Assembly (NCBI RefSeq): GCF_006547145.1
Contig: NZ_CP041244.1
Location: forward strand, 6,200,001-6,264,000
Source: Actinomadura sp. WMMA1423
GTDB lineage: Bacteria > Actinomycetota > Actinomycetes > Streptosporangiales > Streptosporangiaceae
Length of the DNA: 64,000 nucleotides
Reading direction: 5' to 3'
In this document: one piece after another, positions 32,406 to 40,868 of the stretch
Numbering within the stretch: position 1 is the first letter of the stretch
Layout of the letters: every line of letters starts with the position of its first letter
Position numbers and translations under genes: made by a program
Notes under the pieces: generated by a model
Database searches by the model: none
Told to the model about the DNA's origin: nothing
Seen by the model: only the letters and a program-made list of their open reading frames with translations

Positions 32406-33350
32406 GTGGCGGAAGACGGCGGCATCGCGATCGAGGCGCGCGGGGTGGTGCGGCGCTTCGGGCCGGTGGAGGCGCTGCGCGGCCTCGACATCACCGTCCC
32501 GTACGGGCAGGTCACGGCGCTCGTCGGGGCCAACGGGGCGGGCAAGACGACGCTGCTGCTGATCCTGGCGACGCTGCTCGCGCCCGACGCGGGCACGGTG
32601 CGGATCGCCGGGCGGGACGCGCTCGCCCGTCCCGCCGAGGCCCGCGACGAGCTCGGCTGGATGCCGGACACCTTCGGCGTCTACGACCAGCTCACGGTGG
32701 ACGAGTACCTGGGGTTCTTCGCCGACGCCTACGGGCTGGGCAGGCAGGAGCGCCCGCAGCGGATCAGGGCGCTGCTCAGCCTCGTCCACCTGGAGGACCA
32801 CCTCGGGCGGCCCGTCCACGCCCTCTCGCGCGGCCAGAAGCAGCGGCTCGGGCTGGCGCGGGCCCTCGTGCACCGCCCCGGCGTCCTGCTGCTGGACGAG
32901 CCCGCGTCCGGGCTCGACCCGCGCTCCCGCATCGAACTGCGCGACCTGCTGCGGTCCCTCGCGGCCGAAGGGGTCGCGGTGCTCGTGTCGAGCCACATCC
33001 TCAGCGAACTGGAGGAGATCGCCGACCGGGTCGTCCTGGTCGACCACGGCCGGACGGTCGGGGACCACGCGATGGCCGATCTCACCGGCGCGGCGGCCCG
33101 GGTCCGGTGGCGGATCCGCTCGCTCGACCCCGAGCCCCTGGCGGCGGCGCTCGCCCGCGAGTTGGAGGAGATGCCGGAGGTCCGGGCGGTCGACACGGCG
33201 GGCGGCACCGAGGTCGGACCGCTCACCGAGGGCGAGGCGGCCTGGCTGCTGGCCAGGCTCGTCACCGCCGGCGTGCCCGTCAGCGGGCTCGCACCCGCCG
33301 GCAGCGCGCTCGAGTCGGCGTACCTGGCGATGACCGAGAACCGGAGTTGA
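32406..33350 (+). CDS. ABC transporter ATP-binding protein (pair 3)
   Basis: A 314-residue ATPase. Walker A is GANGAGKTT, the signature LSRGQKQRLGLARAL, Walker B VLLLDEP and the H-loop VSSHIL. The C-terminal ~80 residues form an accessory domain typical of partners of ABC-2 permeases. It starts at GTG after GGAGG. It is 5 nt upstream of its permease gene. Substrate unknown. Confidence 0.9.
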   Translation: MAEDGGIAIEARGVVRRFGPVEALRGLDITVPYGQVTALVGANGAGKTTLLLILATLLAPDAGTVRIAGRDALARPAEARDELGWMPDTFGVYDQLTVDEYLGFFADAYGLGRQERPQRIRALLSLVHLEDHLGRPVHALSRGQKQRLGLARALVHRPGVLLLDEPASGLDPRSRIELRDLLRSLAAEGVAVLVSSHILSELEEIADRVVLVDHGRTVGDHAMADLTGAAARVRWRIRSLDPEPLAAALARELEEMPEVRAVDTAGGTEVGPLTEGEAAWLLARLVTAGVPVSGLAPAGSALESAYLAMTENRS

Positions 33351-33355
33351 GCGAC

Positions 33356-34327
33356 ATGACCGCGCGGGGAATCGACCTGGTGGCACGCCAGGAGATCAGG
33401 ACCCGGCTCCGGACCGGCCGCTGGAAGGTCCTGCTCGCGGTCTGGTGCCTGGTCGTCAACGGGCTCGGGCTGCTGTTCCGGCTGGCGCTGGAGTACGACG
33501 ACACCTCCTCCTACGGCGAGCCCGGCGTCCCCATGTTCGGCGGGGTCCTGCTCGGCGTGCTGGTGCTGACGCTGCTCGTCACCCCGGCGCTCGGCGGCCA
33601 GTCGATCAATGGGGACCGCGAGCGCGGAACGCTCGCGACGCTCCAGGTCACCCGGCTCACCCCGGGCGAGATCGCGCTCGGCAAGCTCGCCGCCTCCTGG
33701 GGGACGGGCCTGGTCACCCTCCTGCTGACGCTGCCGAGCCTGCTCCTGCCGGTCGCCGAGGGCGCCGTCGGCGTGGGCCGGGCCCTGGTCGTCCTGCTGG
33801 TGACGGCGCTGCTGATCGGCGTGGTCTGCGCGGTGTCGCAGGCCTGGTCGGCGCTGGTCGCCCGGAGCGTCACCTCGATCCTCCTGTCGTACCTGACGGT
33901 GTTCGGCCTGCTCGTCGGGACGCCGCTGCTGTTCGCGCTCGCACTGCCGCTCTCGTCGGACCGGGTCGCCGACTCCAGCGGCGGCTACGACGAGGAGCAC
34001 ACCGAGCGGATCTGGTGGCTGCTGGCCCCGAACCCGGTCGTCGTGCTCGCCGACGCGGCCCCGCGCCTGCCCGAGCGCCGCGTCGTCGTCGGCGACGTGG
34101 TGGCCACACAGGCGCCGCAGTCCGACCCGCTCGGCGGGATCAGCCGCAGCGTGCGCGACATCCGCGCGGGGGACCACGGCTACGAGCCGGACCGCGAGGA
34201 CGGGGCCGCGGTATGGCCGTGGGGGCTGGGCTTCGACCTGGTCCTCGCGGGGGGCGCGGTCGCGCTCACGGCCTCACGCCTGCGGACGCCCCTGTACCGG
34301 GTCCCCAGAGGCGTCCGCGTGGCCTGA
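33356..34327 (+). CDS. ABC-2 type permease (pair 3)
   Basis: A 323-residue membrane protein with at least six hydrophobic segments (LLAVWCLVVNGLGLLFRLAL, VLLGVLVLTLLVTPALGG, and others) and the DRERGTLATLQVTRL loop common in ABC-2 permeases that follow a GldA-like plan. It has GGAG before its ATG. A hydrophilic ~90-residue loop precedes the last helix. Its last codons and TGA are the first unit of a 21-bp tandem repeat. Confidence 0.87.
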   Translation: MTARGIDLVARQEIRTRLRTGRWKVLLAVWCLVVNGLGLLFRLALEYDDTSSYGEPGVPMFGGVLLGVLVLTLLVTPALGGQSINGDRERGTLATLQVTRLTPGEIALGKLAASWGTGLVTLLLTLPSLLLPVAEGAVGVGRALVVLLVTALLIGVVCAVSQAWSALVARSVTSILLSYLTVFGLLVGTPLLFALALPLSSDRVADSSGGYDEEHTERIWWLLAPNPVVVLADAAPRLPERRVVVGDVVATQAPQSDPLGGISRSVRDIRAGDHGYEPDREDGAAVWPWGLGFDLVLAGGAVALTASRLRTPLYRVPRGVRVA

Positions 34328-34429
34328 GCGGCGTCCCGCGTGGCCTGAGCGGCGTCCCGCGTGGCCTGAGCGGCGTCCCGCGTGGCCTGAGCGGCGTCCC
34401 GTGCGGCCTGAGCGGCGTCCCGTGTGGCC
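34311..34429 (+). repeat. 21-bp tandem repeat starting in the permease 3' end
   Basis: About 5.7 units of a 21-bp sequence (GCGTCCCGCGTGGCCTGAGC plus G) run head to tail from 34311. The first, one base short, is coding and contains the stop TGA; units at 34331, 34352 and 34373 are identical, those at 34394 and 34415 diverged. On the minus strand the repeat reads as a heptapeptide array, which I regard as accidental. Confidence 0.9.
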
Positions 34430-34636
34430 CGGATCGGTCTTCGCCTGCCCGAGCGGTTTTCGCGGGACGTGAGCGGATTCACAATGCGATCATCTTCCGG
34501 GAAATGCGATCAGCGGGAGCGGCGTGCCGCGAAAGAACGTGCGGCCTGCCACGGAACAGCGCGTGTCCGCTCCCGCTGAACGCAATTCTCCGGCCGGTTG
34601 GAAATCTCGCCGGATCTGCAAGTTGCAGTGACTGTT
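34430..34636. other. Gene-free stretch before the first DUF397 gene
   Basis: Together with the tandem repeat this leaves over 300 bp without a gene. It is less GC-rich than its surroundings. The only structure I see is the palindrome CTGCAA-G-TTGCAG at 34616-34628, related to other sites in this module. Confidence 0.5.
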
Positions 34637-34843
34637 TCAGCGAGTGTCGAAACGACCGTCCCTGGCGTGCTCGGTGAACCTGCGCCATTCATCCGGCCGG
34701 AACGACAGGATCGTCGCGGTGTCCTCGGTGTCGCGCACGGATATGACGTCCTCCTCGCGCCGTGCGACCTCGACGCAGCCGTTGCTGGCGCCGCATCGGG
34801 CGCTCTTTCTCCATCGGGCGGGCGGTGTCCCCTGGAAACTCAT
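34637..34843 (-). CDS. DUF397 protein 1 (partner of XRE/Scr1-type regulator)
   Basis: A 68-residue DUF397 protein: WRKSARCGASNGCVEVA, then VRDTED and a C-terminal LSFRPDEWRRFTEHARDGRF, all family landmarks. DUF397 proteins act with a cognate WhiJ/Scr1-like XRE regulator in Actinobacteria, apparently as small antagonists or partners in developmental and antibiotic control. GGGAG lies 7 nt before the ATG; earlier in-frame starts would add a tail not found in the family. It is the more distal of two DUF397 genes downstream of the regulator. Confidence 0.85.
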   Translation of the reverse strand: MSFQGTPPARWRKSARCGASNGCVEVARREEDVISVRDTEDTATILSFRPDEWRRFTEHARDGRFDTR

Positions 34844-35092
34844 TCCGGCTCCCTGCATCGAAAGTTGCATTTGCCCGCGGCCGCGCTGCCGTGCATCAAG
34901 CACACGGTAACAAGATCGCAAAAAACGCCTGATCACGTCCGGGTGGCGCGGTACCCGTGTGACAGGCGTGCAGAGGTAGTTCCAGAGTCACGGTTGGGAG
35001 GGCGACGAGCCGGGTCGGCGCGGTGGACCCGGCTCGTGCGGCGTGGCCCCGAGCGCGCTGGCGGAGGGGGCCGGACGGCGCGTCGCGCCGGG

Positions 35093-35314
35093 TCAGCAAC
35101 CCAGGTCGAAATCACCCTTCTTTGCTCGATCGAGGAATTCCCGCCATTCCGCCTGGGAGAACGACAGGACCGGACTCTGCGTACCGTACTTGGCGTCGCG
35201 GGCCCCGATAAAACGGGACGAATCGGTTAGCGTTCCGATCTCGACGCACGTGTTGCTCGCCCCGCAGTGGGCGCTTCTCCTCCATTGTGGAACAGGAGTG
35301 GCGAAAAGGGACAC
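35093..35314 (-). CDS. DUF397 protein 2
   Basis: A 73-residue DUF397 protein starting at GTG: WRRSAHCGASNTCVEIG, ARDAKYGTQSPVLSFSQAEWREFLDRAKKGDFD. It is clearly paralogous to the other DUF397 protein 250 bp away. It lies 38 nt downstream of the XRE regulator gene in the same direction, so these two form the likely functional pair. Confidence 0.87.
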   Translation of the reverse strand: MSLFATPVPQWRRSAHCGASNTCVEIGTLTDSSRFIGARDAKYGTQSPVLSFSQAEWREFLDRAKKGDFDLGC

Positions 35315-35352
35315 TCGGTGCCTTTCACAAGGATTGAGCCCTTAGCGGGCCG

Positions 35353-36213
35353 TCACCACGCGTCTCTGGCCTCGGCGATGCGCTGCCGCGATTGCGCGGG
35401 ATCCAGCGCCTGCCGGGACAGGCTCGAATAGGCGAGCCGGTACATATAGGTGACGGCTTCTTCCGCCAAGTGGCTGATCGTCAGTGATTCCGTGTGAACG
35501 ATATCATTAAAGGTGATGTCGTGCACCGAGGAGAATTCGAGAAGGATAAACGATTCAGCCAACACCGAGTGTGCTATGTCCAAGGGCAGGATCTGCAGGG
35601 TCACGTTGGGGCGCTCGGTCATCTGGTACAGATGTTCGAGCTGCTCGCGCATGACCTTGTGGTCGCCGATGCGGCGCAGCAGAACCGCCTCGTCGATAAC
35701 CGCCGACAGTTCCAGCGCGGTGGGCCCGTCGAGCAGTTCGCGCCGCCGCATTCGCACTTCCAGCCGGCGGTCGAGCTCCTGCGGGGGCAGGGTGGCCAGG
35801 TCGCTCCACCCGCCGATGACATTCCGGGCATAGTTCTCCGACTGCAACAACCCGGGAATGACGGTGCTGCCCCATTCCCTGGCCGCCGTCGCCTCGGCCT
35901 CCAGCGCGATGAAGTCGGCGAGCTCGCTCGGCAGGTCGCGGTAGTCCTCCCACCAACCCCGCTGGGCGGCGTCGTGCGCCAGAGCGATCATGTCGTCGTG
36001 CCGTGCGCCGCCGACCTCGTACAGCTCCAGCAGCCGCCGCACGTCGCCGATCTTCGCGCCGGTCCGCGCGTTCTCGATCCGGCTCACCTTGGCGGTCGAC
36101 CAGGCGAGCCTTTCGGCGACCTCGTCTCCGGTGAGGCCTCTGGCCTCGCGCAGCCTCCGGAGCTCGGCGGCCAGTCGCCGCTGACGTACGGAGGGACCAC
36201 GGGAAGTGCTCAT
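35353..36213 (-). CDS. WhiJ/Scr1-like XRE-family regulator (DUF5753)
   Basis: A 286-residue protein. The N-terminal HTH_31/XRE domain (LRRLREARGLTGDEVAERLAWSTAKVSRIENART) is followed by the DUF5753/Scr1 domain (STVIPGLLQSENYAR, RRRELL, EAVLLRRIG, VTLQILPL, ESFILLEF). This architecture with adjacent DUF397 genes is the well-known actinobacterial module. I chose the ATG at 36213; longer starts lie upstream. Its own promoter region holds a 17-bp palindrome that may be an autoregulatory operator. Confidence 0.9.
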   Translation of the reverse strand: MSTSRGPSVRQRRLAAELRRLREARGLTGDEVAERLAWSTAKVSRIENARTGAKIGDVRRLLELYEVGGARHDDMIALAHDAAQRGWWEDYRDLPSELADFIALEAEATAAREWGSTVIPGLLQSENYARNVIGGWSDLATLPPQELDRRLEVRMRRRELLDGPTALELSAVIDEAVLLRRIGDHKVMREQLEHLYQMTERPNVTLQILPLDIAHSVLAESFILLEFSSVHDITFNDIVHTESLTISHLAEEAVTYMYRLAYSSLSRQALDPAQSRQRIAEARDAW

Positions 36214-36345
36214 TGCTCGGGCCTCTCCAGTCCCGGCGGACTGATCTGGGCGCATTCTGCCGCACCGGGGGGCCGCGGCGCGAATACATCGGACCGGATG
36301 ACCAAGATTCTACGACTGAAGATTCTTTTACGCACATGACACCGA

Positions 36346-36362
36346 AACTTGCGGTGCAAGTT
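36346..36362. promoter_or_regulatory. Candidate XRE operator
   Basis: AACTTGC-GGT-GCAAGTT is a perfect inverted repeat in the spacer between the XRE regulator and the divergent nnr gene. Related GCAAGTT/AAGTTGCA sequences lie at 34616-34628 and about 34862-34872 within the same module, suggesting a common recognition site. Confidence 0.45.
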
Positions 36363-36438
36363 GTGATCAAGCGCGTCCGCGGTTGCGGAGGGTCCCCCCG
36401 TGGCACTCTAAGTGTGTGATCGACTTGGGGAGCCGCGG

Positions 36439-37911
36439 ATGAGGTACGCGCACGAGGTCGGCAAGGTCCGGACGGCCGAGCGGGCCCTCATGGCCCGGCT
36501 CCCGGACGGCGCACTGATGCAGCGCGCCGCCGCCGGGCTGGCCTCCGTCTGCGCGCGCCTCCTGCCCGCCGTGTACGGGGCCCGCGTCGTCCTGCTGGTG
36601 GGCGGCGGCGACAACGGCGGCGACGCCCTCTACGCCGGCGCCCGCCTCGCCCGGCGCGGCGCCCGCGTCCAGGCCGTCCAGGCCGGGTCCAAGATCCACC
36701 CGGGCGGGCTGGCGGACCTGCGCGCCGCCGGCGGCCGGCTGCTGGACTCCGGCGCGCAGACCGCGATCGCCGGAGCCGACCTGATCATCGACGGCCTGAC
36801 CGGCATCGGCGGGTCCGGCGGCCTCCGCGAGCCGCACGCCCGGTACGCCGCGCTCGCCTCCGAGTCCGCCGCCCTGGTGGTCGCCTGCGACGTCCCGAGC
36901 GGCGTGGACGCGAGCACCGGACGCGTCGAGGGCGCGGCCGTCCACGCCGACGTCACCGTCACCTTCGGCACCCACAAGCCGGGCCTGCTCATCGACCCGG
37001 GCGCGGCCCACTGCGGCGTGGTCGAACTGGTCGACATCGGGCTCGGCCCCGACCTGCCCGACCCCGACGTCGTCGCGGCACGTCCCGCCGACGTCGCCCC
37101 GCCCGAGCCGCGGCCCGAGTCCGACAAGTACCGCCGCGGCGTCGTCGGCATCCTCGCCGGCGGGGACCAGTTCACCGGCGCGGCCGTCCTCAGCACCGGC
37201 GGCGCGATCCGCGGCGGTGCCGGGATGGTCCGCTTCGCCTCGGTCGCCCGTCCGGTGGAGCTCGTCCGGCAGCGCTGGCCCGAGGTGGTCACCACGGTCG
37301 TCGAGCCCGGCCGCCACAGCGCGAAGGTCCTGGAGCGCATCGGACGCGTCCAGGCCTGGGTCGTCGGCCCCGGCCTCGGCACCGGCGACGCCGCCGAGTC
37401 GCTGCTGGAGGCCGTCCTCACCACCGACCTGCCCGTGCTCGTCGACGCCGACGGCCTCACCGTCCTCGCCCGCCGCCGCGACCTGCTGGGCCGCGCCGCC
37501 CCGACCGTCCTCACCCCGCACGCGGGGGAGCTGTCCCGCCTCGTCGCCGCCGACCGCGCGGACATCGAGGCCGCCCGCCTCGACCACGTCCGCCGCGCCG
37601 CCGCCGAGCTCTCCGCGACCGTTCTGCTCAAGGGCTCCACGACCCTGGTCGCCGAGGAGGACCGCCCCGTCCGCGTGAACCCGACCGGCACCCCGCGCCT
37701 CGCCGCCGCCGGCACGGGCGACGTCCTGTCCGGCCTGATCGGCGCGCTGCTCGCAGGCGGAATGCCCGCCCTCGACGCGGCCGCCGCCGGCGCCTACCTG
37801 CACGGCCTGGCCGCCCGCCTGGCCGCGGCCCCCTCCCCGGGCCCCGAAGCCCCCATCAGCGCGCAAGACGTGATCGGCGCCCTCCCCGCCGCATTCCGAA
37901 GCCTGGGTTAG
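36439..37911 (+). CDS. nnr: Bifunctional NAD(P)HX epimerase / ADP-dependent dehydratase
   Basis: A 490-residue metabolite-repair enzyme. The N-terminal YjeF/NAXE domain (to ~215) has GGGDNGGDALYAGARLARRG and the catalytic CDVPSGVDAS region; it interconverts R- and S-NAD(P)HX. The C-terminal ribokinase-like NAXD domain has NPTGTPRLAAAGTGDVLSGL with the catalytic Asp of AGTGDVL, and dehydrates S-NAD(P)HX using ADP. GGGGAG precedes the ATG. It lies just before alr, a usual actinobacterial arrangement. Confidence 0.94.
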   Translation: MRYAHEVGKVRTAERALMARLPDGALMQRAAAGLASVCARLLPAVYGARVVLLVGGGDNGGDALYAGARLARRGARVQAVQAGSKIHPGGLADLRAAGGRLLDSGAQTAIAGADLIIDGLTGIGGSGGLREPHARYAALASESAALVVACDVPSGVDASTGRVEGAAVHADVTVTFGTHKPGLLIDPGAAHCGVVELVDIGLGPDLPDPDVVAARPADVAPPEPRPESDKYRRGVVGILAGGDQFTGAAVLSTGGAIRGGAGMVRFASVARPVELVRQRWPEVVTTVVEPGRHSAKVLERIGRVQAWVVGPGLGTGDAAESLLEAVLTTDLPVLVDADGLTVLARRRDLLGRAAPTVLTPHAGELSRLVAADRADIEAARLDHVRRAAAELSATVLLKGSTTLVAEEDRPVRVNPTGTPRLAAAGTGDVLSGLIGALLAGGMPALDAAAAGAYLHGLAARLAAAPSPGPEAPISAQDVIGALPAAFRSLG

Positions 37912-38061
37912 CCCGTCCCCGGGCGGGGCTGAACCCTGGGGCGGGCATTTGCGTCTTATCAGGCGGGGAGCGCCGGGGGGAGCGCTCGTGAGCCGCTGTT
38001 CCGGGTCTGACCTGGGTGATAAGGCCCGGGCACGGGTGCGGGGACGGCAGACTGGGTGACC

Positions 38062-39183
38062 ATGAGGGTTCCTGCAGAGGCACGGATCGATCTCGGCGCC
38101 ATCGGCCACAACATCGGGGTGCTGCGCGAGCACGCGCGGGGCGCCGAGGTGATGGCCATGGTGAAGGCCGAGGCGTACGGGCACGGGCTGGTGGAGGCCG
38201 CCCGCGCCGCGCTCGCCGGCGGGGCGTCCTGGCTGGGCGTCGCGAAGCTGGCCGAGGCGCTGCGCCTGCGGGACGCGGGCCTCACCGTCCGCGCGCTGGT
38301 CTGCGTGGGCGTCCCCGGCGAGCCGTACGAGGAGGCCGTCGCGCGGGACGTCGACCTCACCGTGGGGGCGGTCTGGCTGCTGGACGAGGTCGTCCAGGCG
38401 GCGGAGCGGGCAGGGCGCGAGGCGCGGATCCATCTCAAGGCCGACACCGGCATGTCTCGCGGCGGTGCCAGGGGCGAGGGCTGGGAGGCGCTGGTCGACG
38501 CGGCGCTCAAGGCCGAGGCCACCGGGCACGTGCGGGTGGCCGGGGTCATGTCGCACTTCGCCTGCGCCGACGAGCCCGGCCATCCCTCGATCGCGGCGCA
38601 GATCGGCGCGTTCACGGAGATGGTGGCGCACGCGGAGAAGGCCGGGGCGCGCTTCGAGGTGCGGCACCTGTCGAACTCGGCGGCGGCGCTGACCCTGCCG
38701 GAGGCGCGGTTCGACCTCGTCCGGCCGGGCATCGCGACGTACGGGCTGACGCCGGTTCCGGCGCTCGGCGGGTTCGGGCTGCGGCCCGCGATGACGCTCG
38801 TGGCGGACGCGGCGCTGGTCAAGCGGGTTCCGGCGGGCAGCGGGGTCTCCTACGGCCACACCTACCACACCGAGCGGGAGACCACGCTGGCCGTGGTCCC
38901 CGTGGGATACGGGGACGGGATCCCCCGGCACGGGTCCAACCTGCTGGAGGTCCTCGCGGCCGGGCGCCGTAGGACGATCGCCGGGCGGGTCTGCATGGAC
39001 CAGTTCGTCGTCGACCTCGGCGACGACCGGATGGCGGCCGGGGACGAGATCATCCTGTTCGGCCCGGGCGACCGGGGCGAGCCGACCGCGCAGGAGTGGG
39101 CGGAGGCGCTGGGAACGATCTCGTATGAGATCGTCACCCGCATCGGGGCCCGGGTACCGAGGGCGTACCCGGGGGCGCTGTAG
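38062..39183 (+). CDS. alr: Alanine racemase
   Basis: A 373-residue PLP enzyme that makes D-alanine for peptidoglycan. The PLP lysine is Lys35 (AMVKAEAYGHG) and the second catalytic base Tyr264 (SYGHTYHT); the C-terminal beta domain has GRVCMDQFVVD. I used the ATG; a GTG two codons upstream is equally possible. It is followed 11 nt later by a hydrolase gene and then tsaE, suggesting an operon through tsaE. Confidence 0.96.
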   Translation: MRVPAEARIDLGAIGHNIGVLREHARGAEVMAMVKAEAYGHGLVEAARAALAGGASWLGVAKLAEALRLRDAGLTVRALVCVGVPGEPYEEAVARDVDLTVGAVWLLDEVVQAAERAGREARIHLKADTGMSRGGARGEGWEALVDAALKAEATGHVRVAGVMSHFACADEPGHPSIAAQIGAFTEMVAHAEKAGARFEVRHLSNSAAALTLPEARFDLVRPGIATYGLTPVPALGGFGLRPAMTLVADAALVKRVPAGSGVSYGHTYHTERETTLAVVPVGYGDGIPRHGSNLLEVLAAGRRRTIAGRVCMDQFVVDLGDDRMAAGDEIILFGPGDRGEPTAQEWAEALGTISYEIVTRIGARVPRAYPGAL

Positions 39184-39194
39184 GGGGCGCGGGA

Positions 39195-40274
39195 ATGGAC
39201 AGCAGGAGCAAGCGCAGGATCGGCGTCGCCGGTGTCGTCGCGGGCGTGGGCGCGGCCGGGGTGGGCGCGGCGGTCGGGCTGCGGCGCCTCGCCGTCGGCC
39301 GGGTCCGGCTGCGTCCGGATCCGGACGCGGCCGAGCCCTTCGGGAAGCTGCGGGGGCGGGAGCTGCCCGTCCGGGCCGACGACGGCGTCCCGCTGCACGT
39401 GGAGGTGGACGGCCCCGACGACTCCGACCTCACCGTCGTGTTCTGCCACGGCTACACCCTCAACCAGGACGCGTGGCACTACCAGCGCCGCGACCTGCGG
39501 GGGGCGCTGCGGCTGGTGTTCTGGGACCAGCGCAGCCACGGACGCTCGGGGCGAGGGCGGGCCGGGGACGCGACGATCGAGCAGACCGGCGACGACCTGC
39601 GCGCCGTCCTGGACGCGGCCGCCGGACCGGACCGCCGGGTCGTCCTCGTCGGGCATTCCATGGGCGGCATGTCGATCATGGCGCTGGCCGAGAAGCACCC
39701 GGAGCTGTTCGGGACGCGGATCGTGGGCGTGGCCTTGGTGAACACCTCCTGCGGCGACCTCGGGGAGATGACGCTGGGGCTGCCGCTAGTGCTGGCCAAG
39801 GCCGTCCGGCCGCTGGCCCCGGGGACGCTGCGCGGCCTCGGCCGCCGCGTCGAGCTGGTCGAGAAGGCCCGGGGGCTGGGGGCCGACCTGGCGTTCGTCG
39901 TCACGCGGAAGATGGCGTTCGCCGACAAGTACGTCAGCCCGTCCGTCGTGGCCTTCCTGGAGGAGATGATCAGGCGGACCCCGATCGACGTGATCGCGGA
40001 GTACTACCCGGCGCTGATGGCGCACGACAAGGTCGGCTGCACGGACGTGATCGGCCGGGTCCCGGTGCTGGTGGTGGCGGGCGGCCGCGACCGGCTGACC
40101 CCCGCCGAGCACGGCCGCCGCATCGCCGCGGCGCTGCCGGACGCGGAACTGGTAGAGGTGGAGGAGGCCGGGCACGTGCTGCCGCTGGAGTACCCGGGCG
40201 TGGTGACCGGGGGCCTGCGCCGGCTGGTCGAGCGGGTCCGTCCCGTCTACGAGGAAGAGGAGCGCACCGCGTGA
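39195..40274 (+). CDS. Alpha/beta hydrolase
   Basis: A 359-residue hydrolase. An N-terminal hydrophobic Gly/Ala/Val stretch (residues ~9-28) suggests a membrane anchor or signal. The fold markers are CHGYTLNQDAW (oxyanion), the nucleophile GHSMGG, an Asp in VAGGRDRLTP and the catalytic His in EEAGHVLPLEYP. The substrate is unknown. A hydrolase of this kind commonly sits between alr and tsaE in Actinobacteria. Its TGA overlaps the GTG of tsaE. Confidence 0.88.
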   Translation: MDSRSKRRIGVAGVVAGVGAAGVGAAVGLRRLAVGRVRLRPDPDAAEPFGKLRGRELPVRADDGVPLHVEVDGPDDSDLTVVFCHGYTLNQDAWHYQRRDLRGALRLVFWDQRSHGRSGRGRAGDATIEQTGDDLRAVLDAAAGPDRRVVLVGHSMGGMSIMALAEKHPELFGTRIVGVALVNTSCGDLGEMTLGLPLVLAKAVRPLAPGTLRGLGRRVELVEKARGLGADLAFVVTRKMAFADKYVSPSVVAFLEEMIRRTPIDVIAEYYPALMAHDKVGCTDVIGRVPVLVVAGGRDRLTPAEHGRRIAAALPDAELVEVEEAGHVLPLEYPGVVTGGLRRLVERVRPVYEEEERTA

Positions 40275-40741
40275 ACGCCGTCACCGTCACCGTCCCGACC
40301 GCCGAGGACATGCGCGAGCTCGGGCTGCGCCTGGCCGGGATGCTCCGGGCGGGCGACCTGCTCGTGATGACGGGCCACCTCGGCGCGGGCAAGACGACGC
40401 TCACGCAGGGCATCGGCGAGGGCCTGAAGGTGCGCGGCCCGATCACCTCGCCCACCTTCGTCATCGCGCGGGTGCATCCGTCGCTCGCGGGCGGTCCGTC
40501 CCTGGTGCACGTGGACGCGTATCGCCTCGGCGGTTTCGCGGAGCTGGACGATCTCGATCTCGACGCGTCGGTCGCGGAATCGGTGACGATCGTGGAATGG
40601 GGAGAAGGACTCGCCGAAGGACTGGCCGAGGACCGGCTGGAAGTGATCATTTCTCGCGGGGACGGACCCGGCGAGGAGCGCGAAGTAAGGATCGTCGGGG
40701 TCGGTGAGCGCTGGTCCGGCCTCGAACTCGCCCCCGGATGA
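40271..40741 (+). CDS. tsaE: tRNA t6A synthesis ATPase TsaE
   Basis: A 156-residue P-loop ATPase that with TsaB and TsaD completes N6-threonylcarbamoyl-adenosine at A37 of ANN-reading tRNAs. Walker A is GHLGAGKTT; SPTFV and HVDAYRLGG and the VEWGE segment are family-specific. It starts at GTG in a GTGA overlap with the hydrolase gene. TsaB and TsaD follow after one unrelated gene; the fourth component, TsaC, is not in this window. Confidence 0.95.
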   Translation: MNAVTVTVPTAEDMRELGLRLAGMLRAGDLLVMTGHLGAGKTTLTQGIGEGLKVRGPITSPTFVIARVHPSLAGGPSLVHVDAYRLGGFAELDDLDLDASVAESVTIVEWGEGLAEGLAEDRLEVIISRGDGPGEEREVRIVGVGERWSGLELAPG

Positions 40742-40868
40742 TGCGGGACTGGCAACTTCTACGGATTTTGCCGGGCCGACTGGTCCTTTTTCTGGCTTGA
40801 TGTCGTACTCTTTGCCGGAACAAGCCTCACCTTCGCGACATATCGATTTCCAACGGGAGTGGGAACCG

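Noticed and set aside
34180..34482. Minus-strand frame encoding a QATRDAA heptapeptide array
   Set aside because: It is the antisense reading of the 21-bp tandem repeat and the permease end; it has no ribosome binding site and no homology.
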